Assembly: GCA_003255025.1 (NCBI GenBank)
Contig: QANY01013371.1
Span: 1,447,263 to 1,511,262 of the forward strand
From: Datisca glomerata
Taxonomy: Eukaryota > Streptophyta > Magnoliopsida > Cucurbitales > Datiscaceae
Length of the DNA: 64,000 nt
Reading direction: 5' to 3'
Shown: positions 1 to 12,182 of the stretch, piece by piece
Position numbering within the stretch: the first letter of the stretch is position 1
Layout: every line of letters starts with the position of its first letter
The notes under the pieces: generated by a model
Database searches by the model: none
The model's input: only the letters and a program-made list of their open reading frames with translations
Told to the model about the DNA's origin: nothing
Position numbers and translations under genes: made by a program

Positions 1-164
1 CAAAAGACGGACTAATTCTACTCTAATAAGAGTTTCATCGTTTCATGCCTTCCTTTCAAAGCCTATCTCTGTAATTAAATCAAAACTCAATTTGTTTTTT
101 GGTTTTTATATAGAAAACAATAATCAATTATGCATGCAGAGACGAATAAGGATTAGCCTTTTAC

Positions 165-389
165 CTTAGATTCGCCAGCAACATTAATAGTGACAGACAT
201 ACGAGCCTGTTGCGTAACATTCTTAGTTACAGTATTTCCTTGTTTAAGCTGATGAAACTTGAGCTTCTTCCCCATCAACTCCCCATTACAAAACTTCACC
301 ACTCTCCAGTTCCGTCCCGCCAACCCCGACGCGCCCCGTAAATGGGCGGCAGTCGACATTGAAATCAGACCATCAGCTGAGGCTGCCAT
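165..389 (-). CDS. APL1: ADP-glucose pyrophosphorylase large subunit, first coding exon (gene runs off the left edge)
   Basis: The family makes ADP-glucose from glucose-1-phosphate and ATP, the committed step of starch synthesis in plastids, as a heterotetramer with small subunits. The visible 75 codons match the N-terminus of the Arabidopsis APL1/ADG2 type: start MAASADGLISM, the block FCNGELMGKKL, and the end VAGESK just before the conserved catalytic part. The Ser/Thr/Arg-bearing leader fits a plastid transit peptide (inference). The exon ends at AAG followed by a GTAAAA donor at 164-163. No in-frame acceptor leads to the next conserved block before position 1, so the nucleotidyltransferase and LbH domains lie outside the window. 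The APL1 assignment rests on this N-terminal exon only; another APL1-like paralogue is possible. Confidence 0.85.
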
Positions 390-2038
390 TAGTGTGAGCC
401 GTTGCGGTGAATCCTGACTGAGTTTTTTTTTTTTTGCTTACATGGATTGCATGATATGGGAGGATTTGGCCACGTTATCCTAAACCAATTGCATCCACCA
501 GTTTTTCTGTTTGGATCTTTACGGAGAAAATATTTTCAAATACAAACAATTCCCTCTAATTTTGGACCTGAAATTACGAATCAAGGAATATTCTAAGTTA
601 ATCACATAAAAAAATAGTTCATTTATTTCCTTGAAATAATATTCCTATGAAAAAATAACAATCCCTTTCGTGTTCTTCTCTTTTCCGCGTCACAATTATT
701 TTAATACACGATATATCATAAATTTAATATTGAATATTATCACACGTCACTAGCAAATTTATCGAAGAACAAGATAAAACAAATTTTTAAAATATTAACT
801 TGACACGTGCAGTAATGAACCAATTATACTTTAATGGCCTGGTTAGTATATGATTAGGTACTCTAATTTATAGAAGGTCTTGGAGTTATAAATTTGTATA
901 TAACTCTAATTTTTATAAGTTATACTTTACTTTTGATTATATTGATGGTTGTGCTTATCTCGTGAGATAAGGCTTATCATGTAGGTTTAAAATCTTATCT
1001 TGATAAGTCTTTAGGCTTCTCATTGTTTCAGGGCAAATATTTCTTGATGTGTGAAGACTCATAAAATGTATCTACCTCAGATGAGTCAAGATGACATCAT
1101 TCAGTTAGCCTCATGATGTCATGTGGACTCTGGCTTATGTTATTATGATGATGATGGATATTGACCTAACCCGATAACATCGTATGGCCCTCGTTTGGAC
1201 TACAAATCTCAACTTAATTCTTGAAATTACGAACATTATAACAGACTTGAAATTAGATATTTACGTGTAGTCCTCCTTTATATACTAACATTTTAATTTG
1301 AGACACTTCTTAATTGAAGATATTTTTCTCTTTTCGGTTAATCGTGAAAATAATTTGACAATAGATGAAGACATATTATTGATTGCCTACACTTATCAAT
1401 CAGAGTTGTAAGCTCAAATAGTTATATTGAGTTGCTGCATCCATATGATATGAGTTCTATCTTCATATATTATTTATTTTCCCATAACAAACAAAGTTTC
1501 CTCCGCACCTAAGAAAAAAAATCTCAGCTTCGAATTATTGTATTGGTTCTTCATATACTCTCAAATCCTGATAAAAGTACAGTAATTAAGCTTCTATACA
1601 TATAATAAAGTCGCAGTTTCGAAGCATACGTCTCTTTCCCGGGATTTATAATTGTTAGAAGAAAGTGTTCTGGTATCTATTCTATTATGGGCCTTGAAAT
1701 TTATTGGGCTCCTCATTTATTTTCCCTAATGATAATGGGCTCCAAAAATCCAGCACAGAGAGTGCAAGCTTGAACGTGAGGCAGTTACGCTTACGCTGTC
1801 CGTTGGACTGTTTGTTACGTGAAAAAGAAGTCCTCGATTTTTGACCATGAAGTCGTTGGGAAGCTGCCATGTCCCAATCTAATCTATTCAGACTGTCAGA
1901 GGAGAGTCTGCTTAAAGAAACAAATATCACCACGCTTTCTCACAGAAAGCTATAGTCTTTCTACTTTCTTTATCCCCCCGTTTTCTTTGCGATCTCGAGG
2001 AGGAAGAGGCGGAGGAGGACCCATCCTTCAACGGCAAC
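390..2038. other. Divergent intergenic region between the AGPase and GPI-protein genes
   Basis: This holds the two promoters, head to head. No coding segment is convincing. The AGPase side has a poly-T run near 422-435. The GPI-protein side has a pyrimidine- and purine-rich leader at about 1950-2038. A perfect 10-bp inverted repeat (ATGACATCAT at 1091-1100, ATGATGTCAT at 1113-1122) can form a hairpin with a 12-nt loop. The rest is AT-rich and featureless to me. Confidence 0.6.
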
Positions 2039-3708
2039 ATGGCTTTCTCACGGCTCTGTCTTCTACTTCCCTTGCTTATTTCTTCGATTTTCTTGTTGAA
2101 TCGCCCTGTCAAATGTGATGGTAAGCTAGCTTTTCTTCCTCATTTGCTTGTCTATGATTATTTCATGTTGAAGAACCCTCGCCTTTTACTTCATATGACC
2201 AAGTCTCCTTGCATCAGATAGATGGTGTTGCATCATAATTCTTGTTTAAGTGGTTTGATTTCTGTTGCTGACTGACTCCATTTGGTGCTTTATCATTTGC
2301 ATCGCACTTGCGAGATTTTCTTTTGAGTAATGTACTAATTCTTCTATTATCCGGTTTAGATGGCATTTTAATAATGATTTTTGGGCTTGATTTTACGGAT
2401 TTAGATGTAATGAATGAAGCTCGATTAATGAAGATGTGTGTGTTCTTTAAGCGTCGGGTTTAAATTCTCTATTGAATCAATCGTTTTTGGACTTCCTTAC
2501 TCGTCTGATAGAAATAATGTGCTCCGATGCTGTATAGATCTATTAAATGCAAAGCAACTTTCCATTAATTGAGTCAGGACACAGCTATTTACTATGGACA
2601 GAGTGAATCTCTTTAGATGAGTTCATTACCTGTTCCCCTATTGAAACCAAGTATGATAATAGCCATTGCCCAAGTTGGTCCACTCCCCCGCGTCTGCGAT
2701 GCCAGTGGGAGTGGAGGCGGGGATGAGATATGACAAGTGGTTTTATGAGGTTGTTGAAATCTGATTCTCTAACTCCAACCTGCATCCTACATTAGAGTAA
2801 TGTTTGGTGCATTAAGCTAAAGTTTGTCATTGACGAATTTTCCTCTTCTCTTAGTAATTGATTGTTGTTCTGATCTGAGTTAGAATCCTGAATTAAAAGT
2901 AGCCACTGAGTATCAATAATGGTCAATGGTCATAATTCATGACCAGTGAGTGTTTAACTACAATTGGTATGATGAAACAAACATCATGCAGCTATTTTAT
3001 GGAGAGATTGAGCTTATAAGGAGCAGTCCTTGTTGGCTGTATCCATTTTTTGTCGGCTTACCCACATCAGTGGAATCATGCACAAGTATGATAATACTGA
3101 TCGAGATAATAATTCATAATACATTTATTACAGATTCTCTCTTAAATTATGAATTTCAATGATCAATCTTACACTAAACTTATCGTTTCTGCAATTTTAT
3201 TGCAGATGAGGAAGATGATCTTCTTTCGGGCATCAATGCTTACCGTACATCCCTGAACTTGACGACACTGACAAAGAATGAAAATGCAGCATGCCTTGCT
3301 GATGAAGTGGCTAGCCAGTTCAAGGGTCAACCCTGTACAAACACAACAGGTTCCAATACAGTACCAGGCACCGAACCTCAGTTCTCTGACTTCCCCAACC
3401 TTTTAACCAAATGCCATTTAAATATCTCCAACACGAGGGATGGATTCATAATGCCCGCTTGCGTCCCTAACCTTGTTCCAAGTATTGTCCTCACTAACTT
3501 CACGCAATCTCAGTATTCACGTTATCTTAACGACTCCAAGTATACAGGAGCCGGCGTTGGTTCTGAAGATAATTGGATTGTTGTTGTTCTGACTACAAAT
3601 ACATCTGAAGGAAGCTTTGTGCCTTATAACACAGCCAATCCAATTATGAATATCGATTTGCTCTACCACTTACTGTTTTTGACAATGGCTGCTATTCTAC
3701 TGTTGTAA
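2039..3708 (+). CDS. GPI-anchored cell-surface glycoprotein, At5g19250-like, two exons
   Basis: Exons are 2039-2120 and 3206-3708, joined across GTAAGC and TTGCAG sites; the split codon gives Asp. The protein is 194 aa. It has a signal peptide (about residues 1-26, a leucine-rich core ending near VKC), an acidic stretch DEEDD, and then INAYRTSLNLTTL, characteristic of the plant At5g19230/At5g19250 family of putative GPI-anchored proteins. Several Asn-X-Ser/Thr sites are visible (NLT, NTT, NIS, NFT, NDS, NTS) with conserved Cys in ACLADEV, PCTN, KCHL and PACVP. The C-terminus ends in a hydrophobic tail (LLYHLLFLTMAAILLL), as expected for a GPI-attachment signal. The start of the mature domain faintly resembles the first helix of CAP/SCP proteins (inference). 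The biochemical function of the family is unknown; it should act at the outer plasma membrane or cell wall. Confidence 0.88.
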
Positions 3709-5686
3709 AACCAACTTAAAAGGGATTCCTCCGACACTCGGTGGGTTTTTTTTTTCCTTGACATTTTCCGATCAGAGTCCCTTTGGTAGAACATGGGACT
3801 GAATTCTCTCCAAAAATAGCAGAAAGACAAATTACAAACACTTGTTTTTGGTTAAATTCTCAAAACAAAACTTTATTATTGATGTATCTTGTTGTGCTAC
3901 GTATTACCTGAAAATCCTACCACAGGGGACATGATCTCTGTAGGATGATGATATGTTACCCTATTATAACTGTCTTTGATTTGAGCTCTACTCTTGATTT
4001 TTCTGTTTGAGAACTAAGGAAAATATAATCGAGAATTATTTCAGGCGTGAAATGTTCTACTTAATCTAGTTCCTTATCTGGGTGATGTTATCTTTTTTTT
4101 TTGTTTTTCTTAAGCACAAGGATGGAATGTGATTGACATCCATAGCTGTAGCTGAATATCAACAATCTGTTTCTTGTACGGTGACCGTTCTAGTCAACAT
4201 ATTGCCTATTATGTTTCGAGAAAACAAATATAGAATCAAATCAGTCACTTCATATGAGGAATCTTGATATAAAATGAGGAAGGTATTTCTCTTGTCATGA
4301 AAATGAACCTCAATAGCAAAGCATCATGTTAATTGCTGTGATTCGTTGAATCTTCTGAACGACTTGTTTAGTCAATAATTGCGATTAAAATTGGATTTAT
4401 TTGGATATAGATATTGTAATTTTGGCCGGCAAACAGTGTAAATGTGAAAAATATTTAAATTGTCAATCGACGAGAATGATCTTATTTTAGAAGTAATTTA
4501 CAAAAATGATCTTTGAAAAATAATAACTGCAAATATAGTTAAATAACCAATACTATATACTTGACTAAAATAACTAACAGTCCAGTAATTCTATAGTTAA
4601 CTCTAAAACCTTCTAAATTGAAAAGGGTGATTGTTACATAAAAAACATATAAACATCATTCTTACATATAAAACATTAAAATGGATTATACACATTAATA
4701 TTATCATTTCTTCATTACTGTACAACACAGATCAATCTCTACTTTTCTTGACAGTTTTCTTTCTCATGTAAACAAAATATTTTTATTTAATATTATCTCC
4801 TTGTGCATTCATATAAAACAGCATAAATATTTTCTTCAGATTTGTTTTTTTAAAGAAAGGTTTGAAGTCAAAAGAAGCATGAGGTTGGTGGAGAATGATG
4901 AATGTAGGGAGTAGAGGAACAACGACCTGTTATAAGTCACCCATATGTTTAATAATGGGCCGCCCTTAATTGTCCTTTTGTTTCCTAATTTATGACAGAA
5001 TGGACTCTTTTGGGCCCTCCTTTGCCATCCGTATTTCCATTGAAAAATGGTGATCAGGTATCTTAAAATTCTCCTTTTGTTCCCTAACTCATATTTCATT
5101 GATATCCACCCCCAAATTTCTCCAAAATCTATCCCTTTTCATTATTCAGATTTTATTTTTTGAAGATTGCATGCTATGATGGAGAAAAACTTTCAGAAAT
5201 ATTAAAAAAAGTAATAATGTTGCTATTTGCGTTAAAAGATGTTTTTACTTCTTTCCTTCCATTTATTTTTACTTTTTTTTGTCGTAAAAGTCAAAGGGTA
5301 ATTCTCTTCCCATGAAAGGCCTAGACTTCAAACAAGATGGATCAATTCATTGTGCTGCCGGTTAAATCTCGGAGGCGAGATTATATCAGTAATGTGTTCA
5401 CTCCACTCACTCTCCACACTTGCAATGTAAGAAGGTAAAATTGGAGACTAATGTGAGGGGGGTCTCCTTTTTATCCCTTCGAAGCTTAATTAAGTAAAGT
5501 GATGGGGGAGAGTAAAGTAGAGAGTTGAAAATTTATTTTGTACTTATCGATGTGCACTTACTAGGGTGTTATAGTGCGAAGTTGGTCTTGAGGCTGGGTT
5601 GGTCCTAGAACAGTCGAAGGCTTTTCCTCCAATGGGATACCACCTCGAATCAACCTCTGGCCCTGGACTCCTTTCATTGGTTTGAC
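3709..5686. other. Intergenic DNA, 3' flank of the GPI-protein gene
   Basis: After the stop codon the first few hundred bases are probably 3' UTR. I see no gene. The rest is AT-rich, changing near 5,330 to less AT-rich, repeat-like sequence. Confidence 0.5.
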
Positions 5687-5874
5687 AAGGTACGAGGTAA
5701 CAAGTAGTGATATTGGGAGTGAGGACAACATTTAATATGGTCGGTCAATGGAGGCCAATGAAGTACTAAGTGGTATACGAGATAATAAGTGGTGACATTG
5801 GGTGTCAGGACAGCCTGTCCTCATATCACACAAAGTAATTTCCTCTACCTCCATTTGACCGACCATATTAAATT
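5687..5874. repeat. Nested direct and inverted repeats
   Basis: A segment with TACGAGGTAACAAGTAGTGA near 5691 recurs about 85 bp later as TACGAGATAATAAGTGGTGA. Overlapping this, AATATGGTCGGTCAATGGAGG near 5733 has an imperfect inverted partner CCTCCATTTGACCGACCATATT near 5849, so the DNA between could fold back. It is probably part of a degenerate transposable element; the family is not recognised. Confidence 0.5.
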
Positions 5875-6039
5875 CTTAGGATGACATCTTGCTAGCGGCT
5901 GGCGTGCAGGTTGACTGACTCATTGGGTAATGGGCTTCATACTTTTACTGATGCCTTAATCTATGATTGGTCGAAGTGTATTTTAATATGTATGATGACA
6001 CCCTACAAGCTTATGCCTCGGCTTAGGGGTCATATTTGA

Positions 6040-6510
6040 ATTGAGGCGGGATATCTCCCTCCTTGGATTTCCTCTCTTGGGGGCATCTCTCCCTCTATTG
6101 ACTTAGTCAAAACAACAGATGCACTTAGTAGAAAAACACTATCTTTTCCTGTGTCGAATACTTAATCTGCTCTCATCGAGCGGGGGATCCTACACCTTTT
6201 TATCTGAATAGGGGGTCTCAATAATGCTTGAAGATGAGCCTCGAGATTAGACCAATCTTCGGAGCTCTGGAGGTCAGGGTCTTAGCCTCGAAGGGGCCCT
6301 AGCTACTTGGCTACAGGGGTCCCTCAAGGAGTCCTCGAGGACCCCTGGGAAAATGCCTTGAGGGTCCTCGAAGCAAATTGGCCTTGGCGCCTCGGGGAGG
6401 ATCCTCAAGGATGTGCCTCAAGTCCCTCGAGTGTATGCCTCGGGGACCCGGGGACGGGCCTCGGGTTACAGGGTTGTGTTCTCCGATGATTTTTCATCAA
6501 TGCCCCAAAA
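6040..6510. repeat. GC-rich repeat-like island of unknown family
   Basis: This block is much richer in G and C than the surrounding AT-rich DNA. It repeats variants of CCTCGAGG, CCTCAAGG and GCCTCGGGG many times, some palindromic (TCCTCGAGGA). Open frames across it have no recognisable domain and look like a by-product of composition. It is most likely a fragment of an LTR retrotransposon or another repeat. Confidence 0.4.
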
Positions 6511-7042
6511 CGGGTATAACACATTGTTTAATCTCTCGCATTCACACTATAAGATTGTGGATTTAAGTATTAGCATTTTATGATTCTCATATAATATGTA
6601 ATTTTGACAAAAAAAAAAAAAGAATGACTTGAATCTCTGTAGGTCACCATGATGGTAGAAGTGAAAAAAAATGAATAATGTCATTCTGCATAAAAAAACA
6701 TGGGTATTATTTTACTATGAGAGTAGTTTTAGTAACTGAATTTGATAAAAGTAGTGGTCATGATGGTGTATTTAAAGTGTAATATGTCACACTTATTATT
6801 TTTTTATCCTTTGAACTAAGATATATATGTTTCACGATAAGTCGTGCAATCATGACTACTACAAGTGAAGGATATTACAAAGCAAAATAAATCATCTGTC
6901 ATGATATTGAACATATCACGAAGGGCAATTCATATTATCATTATCTTTAATATATTAAAAGTGATGAGAAAGATAATAATTTTTAGATCATTTTTCGACT
7001 CTTTATTATAATTTCAAAATTATCTCTTGATGAGTTTATTAA

Positions 7043-7231
7043 TAGCATTGTATCATTTGGTCTACGTATCGGAACTGATAACATTCGAGATTATACAGGA
7101 TTATACACAAAAGATCTTTTTTTGGCTCTCTCTTTAGCCCTATGTCTCTTATCCTTAGGAGGTCTTCCTCCACTAGCAGGTTTTTTTCAGAAAACTTCAT
7201 TTATTATGGTGTGGATGGCAGGTAGGCCTAT
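7043..7231 (+). pseudogene. ndhB: Nuclear copy of a plastid ndhB fragment (NUPT)
   Basis: Translation gives [20 protein letters not shown], then [20 protein letters not shown], then AGFF. This is the conserved transmembrane core of NdhB, subunit 2 of the chloroplast NADH dehydrogenase-like complex. After the run of seven Ts at about 7181-7187 the homology continues in another frame as [14 protein letters not shown], so one base has been gained in the homopolymer. Several substitutions look like C-to-T or G-to-A changes, as expected for plastid DNA that has decayed in the nucleus. It has no start, no end and no intron. It is a roughly 190-bp insertion and is not expressed as a functional subunit. 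Confidence 0.9.
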
Positions 7232-7456
7232 GCACCATTCATTGTTAATTTTTCTTCTTTTCTTATTTCTCTAAATGATGTATCTCACGAGCAAAGTTTC
7301 CATTTTTTTATCGTTTCTAGTTTAAATTTTATTCTTAGATATGAGAACGTATTAAGTTATTTCGTCGTCAAGATATATATTAAAAAAATTCAATCAATCA
7401 ATAAAAAGAATAAAAACACGTTTTTAGTTTATTTATCACGGATCCAGATGCTCTGT

Positions 7457-7670
7457 CGTTGCTAGGCAACAATAGAGACGAATGTTGAATCTGGTCCGTT
7501 TAACCAGATCTGAACTGACCAAATCTGTTAAAAAAGTTTTTAAAAAAGAAATATTAAATTTAAAAATTAATATTTTAATATAAAAGTAGTTAGGCCATAT
7601 GTGGCCCGTTCAGATCTGACTGAACGGTCAGATTTGGGCCAACTGTTGGCTCTTCCGTTGCCTAGCAACG
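7457..7670. repeat. Foldback element with perfect 14-bp inverted ends
   Basis: CGTTGCTAGGCAAC at 7457-7470 has an exact reverse complement, GTTGCCTAGCAACG, at 7657-7670, so the pair bounds 214 bp. Inside are related copies of CAGATCTGA-type sequence on both sides (for example 7505-7525 and 7610-7640) and an AT-rich middle. No target-site duplication was identified. A MITE-like or foldback element is the simplest reading. Confidence 0.5.
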
Positions 7671-10600
7671 CCAGTGAAACCCATTTCATTTCTCACATAG
7701 AGATCAAAGAAATAATATACTAAAAAAATCAAACTAAAAAATGTATAGATGATGTTTTTCTAGCATAATTAACTTAATTGAAAATATTTGTGTAAGACAG
7801 ACTTACGAAAAGTATTAAAGTTATAAATTGACGTTTTCTAATTTTATCCACTAATAAATTTATTTTATTAAAAAAATTATATGAACAAGTAATGCATAAG
7901 AAAAAATCTAAATAATAAAATCATATATATCACGTGCACCACACATGTAAGTTAACTAGTAAGGTAAATATATTACGACAGTTGAAATAGACGACGACAA
8001 ATTACATAAAACTTATTGTTTTTGGCTAATTGCAAAAAATAATGATGCATGGTTACTATGCAAATGTTAAGGGTAAAAACTCTTAAAGTTGTAGAGAATA
8101 TTAGATTGATTGAAGCTCTATTTTGTTGGGTCATAAATATGCAAAGGTGTCTACAACATTCATAATTCATTCCAAAAAAAGTCACGTCTTTACCTAGATT
8201 TAGCCATTATTGTGTGTTTTAGGTTGCAGATTCTTATGTGTTTTTTCATCTTTCACGAGCCAAAATCTTTCATCTTTTTAAAGTAAAGCACACAATCACT
8301 GTCTATGCCAATGCCTAAATTCCAAGTGTCTTGTCTATTTTCTTAACTTTCCACCTACAAAAGATCTAGTCCAAAATTATTAAAAAAAACCAATAAAAAT
8401 ATCTCCCTCCATTTTGGATAAATCAGCAATAGAATTAGTTCGTTTTAGTATTATGAAAAAGAAAAGAGATGCAAAAAACCTATATTTTAATTTCATATTA
8501 AAGATTTAAGGCTGAAAATGTATGATTTTTTTCCATAAACTCTATCAATTTTTTTTAATAATTTATAATTGATATCTCTTCCTTTTTTTGGTAAACCATT
8601 TATTTAGATTTTGGCATGAGGTAATTTATTTTTGAACTGTCAACCCTTTCTTTTTCTAAAAAAAAGCTTATTGTCAACTTTAATAATTCATAATTAAGAG
8701 AGGGCCGACAGAGTCCGTGACCCAAGAAATTAGGAATTCACTGTAGTTTATTGGTCATTTTATCCAAGAGATGATTTTAATTAAATAGATTTTAATCAGT
8801 GTCCTTTGTACTAATTTTATTGGTGTACAAGGTTAGGTGGATACGTTTAGAGGGTTCTTTTGTTCTATTTTGTGAAGGATGATGTACAACCTTTTGAAAC
8901 GATATTGTTGGAAACACCATGGCTAAGTAGACCCACAAAATAATTAATGAAATATTTATTTTTCTTATTCATCCTTCAAACAAAGACAAATAAAGGGTGT
9001 TTTTCTTCATGTAATAATTATAAAAAAGAAATTTCCTTCCTAGGAAATTTTTACAATACTTAGAGGTAATTTATCTTAATATCATCCGAGATCCTGTGAA
9101 ACTTATGCGGTGATGATTATGTAAGTCAACTTCTTATAATAATACCATAGCATGGCCCATGTAATATACTCACATTCATCTTTTCCATCTCATATTTTGA
9201 AAATTTTCAAAGACCCTCAATAGAATTACACAATTGGTACAATACTACTTATCGTTAGTTTACAAATTTTTTTGTTAACGTTATAAATTATGGAAATTAG
9301 AGATAAATATGATTATATGTGTGGACAAAAATGTAAAGTTCTTTGGTATAGGTCATGTAAAAGATTGTATGTGCGTGTGTATAAATATATGTATATATAT
9401 ATATATATATATATAGATGTGATACTTGTTTATCTAGATATTTTTAAATTAAAATAATTAACATGACAAGTCTTATATCCTTCTTGTTTTTTTATCAGGA
9501 AAAACCATGCAATCAAATTAAAGTACTTCTCTAAATAATAAGGAAAATAATTGGTTAATTTAAGTTTAAAAATTCTAATTCAATATTAGTGTTCTTTTAT
9601 CCATATAAATTTGTTTCTATTGAATAACGCATGCATTAGCTAAATGAATACCTATTCATTCAAACCAACCCACTTTCCCAACCCTCCACCTCCAACAAAT
9701 AAACAAGTAAAACAAAATTAAAGAGAAAAATTGCGACAAAATGTATTAGAAAATTAAAAAAAAAACTATTGGATTTTTGTGTAGAAAAATAATAGAATGC
9801 TTTCAAGTAGGGTATAAAAATAGTGCAAATTAATTAGCTTTTTTGAACAATATAACTTTTGTTCTACATGCAAAGAGAGGATAGTGGAAGTTCTATTTTA
9901 AGAAATTTGCACAAATGAAACCACAAACTTTCTAGTTCTTAACCATCAAGAAAGGAATTTTTATTTTCTTTTTGGCAAAACATACATCCCTACTACATGT
10001 CGACTTTTACCTAATAATTTTTACACGTGGAGTGTCCCTATTGGCCCTTAGTCTGCCATGGATTAGAACAAGTTAAATGGGGGTGCTTTTGGTTGTGGAT
10101 TGCATTTTCTTACAAACTTTGAAAGAAATAATTGAATTCATTTTAATGGTAAAATGGAAGAATTGTTTGCTAACGGTGGGTGTATATGACACCATGCACC
10201 CACCTGATTTATTCATATCTTTGCCTTTTCGGATTGCATCAGCATTTTTGTTTTTACTTTTGGTTATGTAATTATAACAAGTCGTGAGGACTTTTTTGCA
10301 ATTTACCCACAATCGTGCGTGTTTTTTTTTTCATTATTTCTCTTTGGCCGTTCCCTTTCCAACACATGTTTCATATTTGAAAAAATTGCTCAATAATACG
10401 ATAAAAAAAACTTAAATCATTCATATTAATTTGCACTGATAAATAAACGTTCTTAGGCTCCATAAGAATAAAAAAAATATATAATGTGACAGACGAATTT
10501 GATTACATTTAAATTTTTTTATCAGCATAGGTCATTTTTTAACTGATTGTTGATATTAAATACACGTTTAGACAAGAGCTTATAATGTTGTGGTTGTTTC

Positions 10601-12182
10601 TAATGTAATAGAGAATCAAACAAACGTATAAGACGTGTTTAGAATCAAACTAGACAAATTTGATTATAATTGAACATTTTGAGCATAGTTTGTACTTATA
10701 CTTACTGTTGACATCAAATATGCGTTTGAGATAAAAACGTGAAGCGCTTTGGTTATTTTAGTTAGTTCTAGTACCACAGAAAGTAAAATAGATGTAATAT
10801 CTATATGACCAACTAATAGGGGTCGCTTTAATATTGCACTTATAAGTAACCTTTTATGAGTTGAGTTTCTTTGGTCTTTCCTTGCCAACTTATGGATCAC
10901 ATTAATTTTTGGAGAAAATCATCTGGTTAACGAAATAAGTAAAAGGAACTTATGTCCATGACTGTGAATGAATCAAATTAATCATTACCTTTTCTTAAGA
11001 AAAAGTACACTAGGTGTTTGATAAAATGACTGAAGGAAGAAAATTGAAGCAAGAGCACGCACATGGGGGTTTACGGAGAAGGAAATAGCGCCTAGAGTGG
11101 GCCGGTGGGAGTGCCAATAATAGCAGAGGTGGGTGGGTGTTAGGGTTAGAGGTAACCTCACTGAATGCATAGAATCATTAGACGTTGGCATACTACACCG
11201 CTGCATGTGGTTTCCCAGTCTGCCGTACACAGCCAACTTGCACTTATCTTTTGCTGTCTCTTTACTTTACTCTCTCTGTATTTTTTGTGACTGAGCAGTG
11301 ATTTACGTAGCTGTTTTTAGAATCAAATTGCCATGATAAAATTATTGCCCAAGATTTTGATATTTTGTGTGTGTTTCAGAGCTGACAGATACGTTGGTCC
11401 CAAAATCTGTTCGGTACGGATCATCCTCGGTTCTTTGTTAGATAGTATGGCCCTACTCTCTTATTCTCAAGCTCTGTAAAAATATTTCCTCAATTAGGAT
11501 AAGATTTGGTTGATGAATGGTAGAAAAGTCACAAGTTCTTTTTTTTTTTAATTTTTTTTGAAATATGAGGATGAGAGTCCATATAGATATATTCACCTAG
11601 ATTAAATGTGTTCTTAAAAATATAATTTTTAATCTCTGATGATGCAGTTCTTGAGAATGAAGTCAGTTAATTTATCATTAGATCATTTATGTTTTTGAAA
11701 ATTAATGTGTTTAAATCTACTTTCTTACTCCATCATATTGAATTTGGTTACAACAACCATTTAAATTAAAGTCTTAAAGGTCGGTATGACAAATAATCCA
11801 TTTGAGAAAGAAAAAAAAAGTTTAAATTTTTTAAAATTTTGGTCTATTTTCAATGTGAAAAGACATTACTATCATTTGCTTTAAATGTAAAAAAAATAGT
11901 AAATAAATAATTTGAGGTGGGATGAAAGTTGGCATATTTTACCCAAGGCTTGTTTTCTCCAATTTCCAAAATACTAACCGTTAGTATTAGAGTTTGATAA
12001 GACAAAGATGGCATTGTTTTTCCAACACAAGAGGAAGTTTGTTGTGTGTGAAAGAGAATAACGATAATAACGACCGACCACAAGCACAAATAAACAAAGA
12101 AACAGAGGAATTCACATAAAAATTAATTAGGGGGAACCCATAAAAAACCATAAAAAAATGTAAAAATTGATTAGAGGAAAAC
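7671..12182. other. Gene-free AT-rich intergenic region
   Basis: Short open frames here have no recognisable domain, no splice context and ordinary AT-rich composition. The one clear local feature is a (TA)n microsatellite at about 9389-9414. The distal promoter and 3' flank of the FANTASTIC FOUR-like gene fall in its right part. Confidence 0.55.
9389..9414. repeat. (TA)n microsatellite
   Basis: An uninterrupted alternating TA tract of about 13 units within AT-rich intergenic DNA. Confidence 0.9.

Noticed and set aside
11080..11130. Possible miR390-like word (AAATAGCGCCTAG)
   Set aside because: It matches only part of the miRNA, and no complementary star strand lies within hairpin distance.
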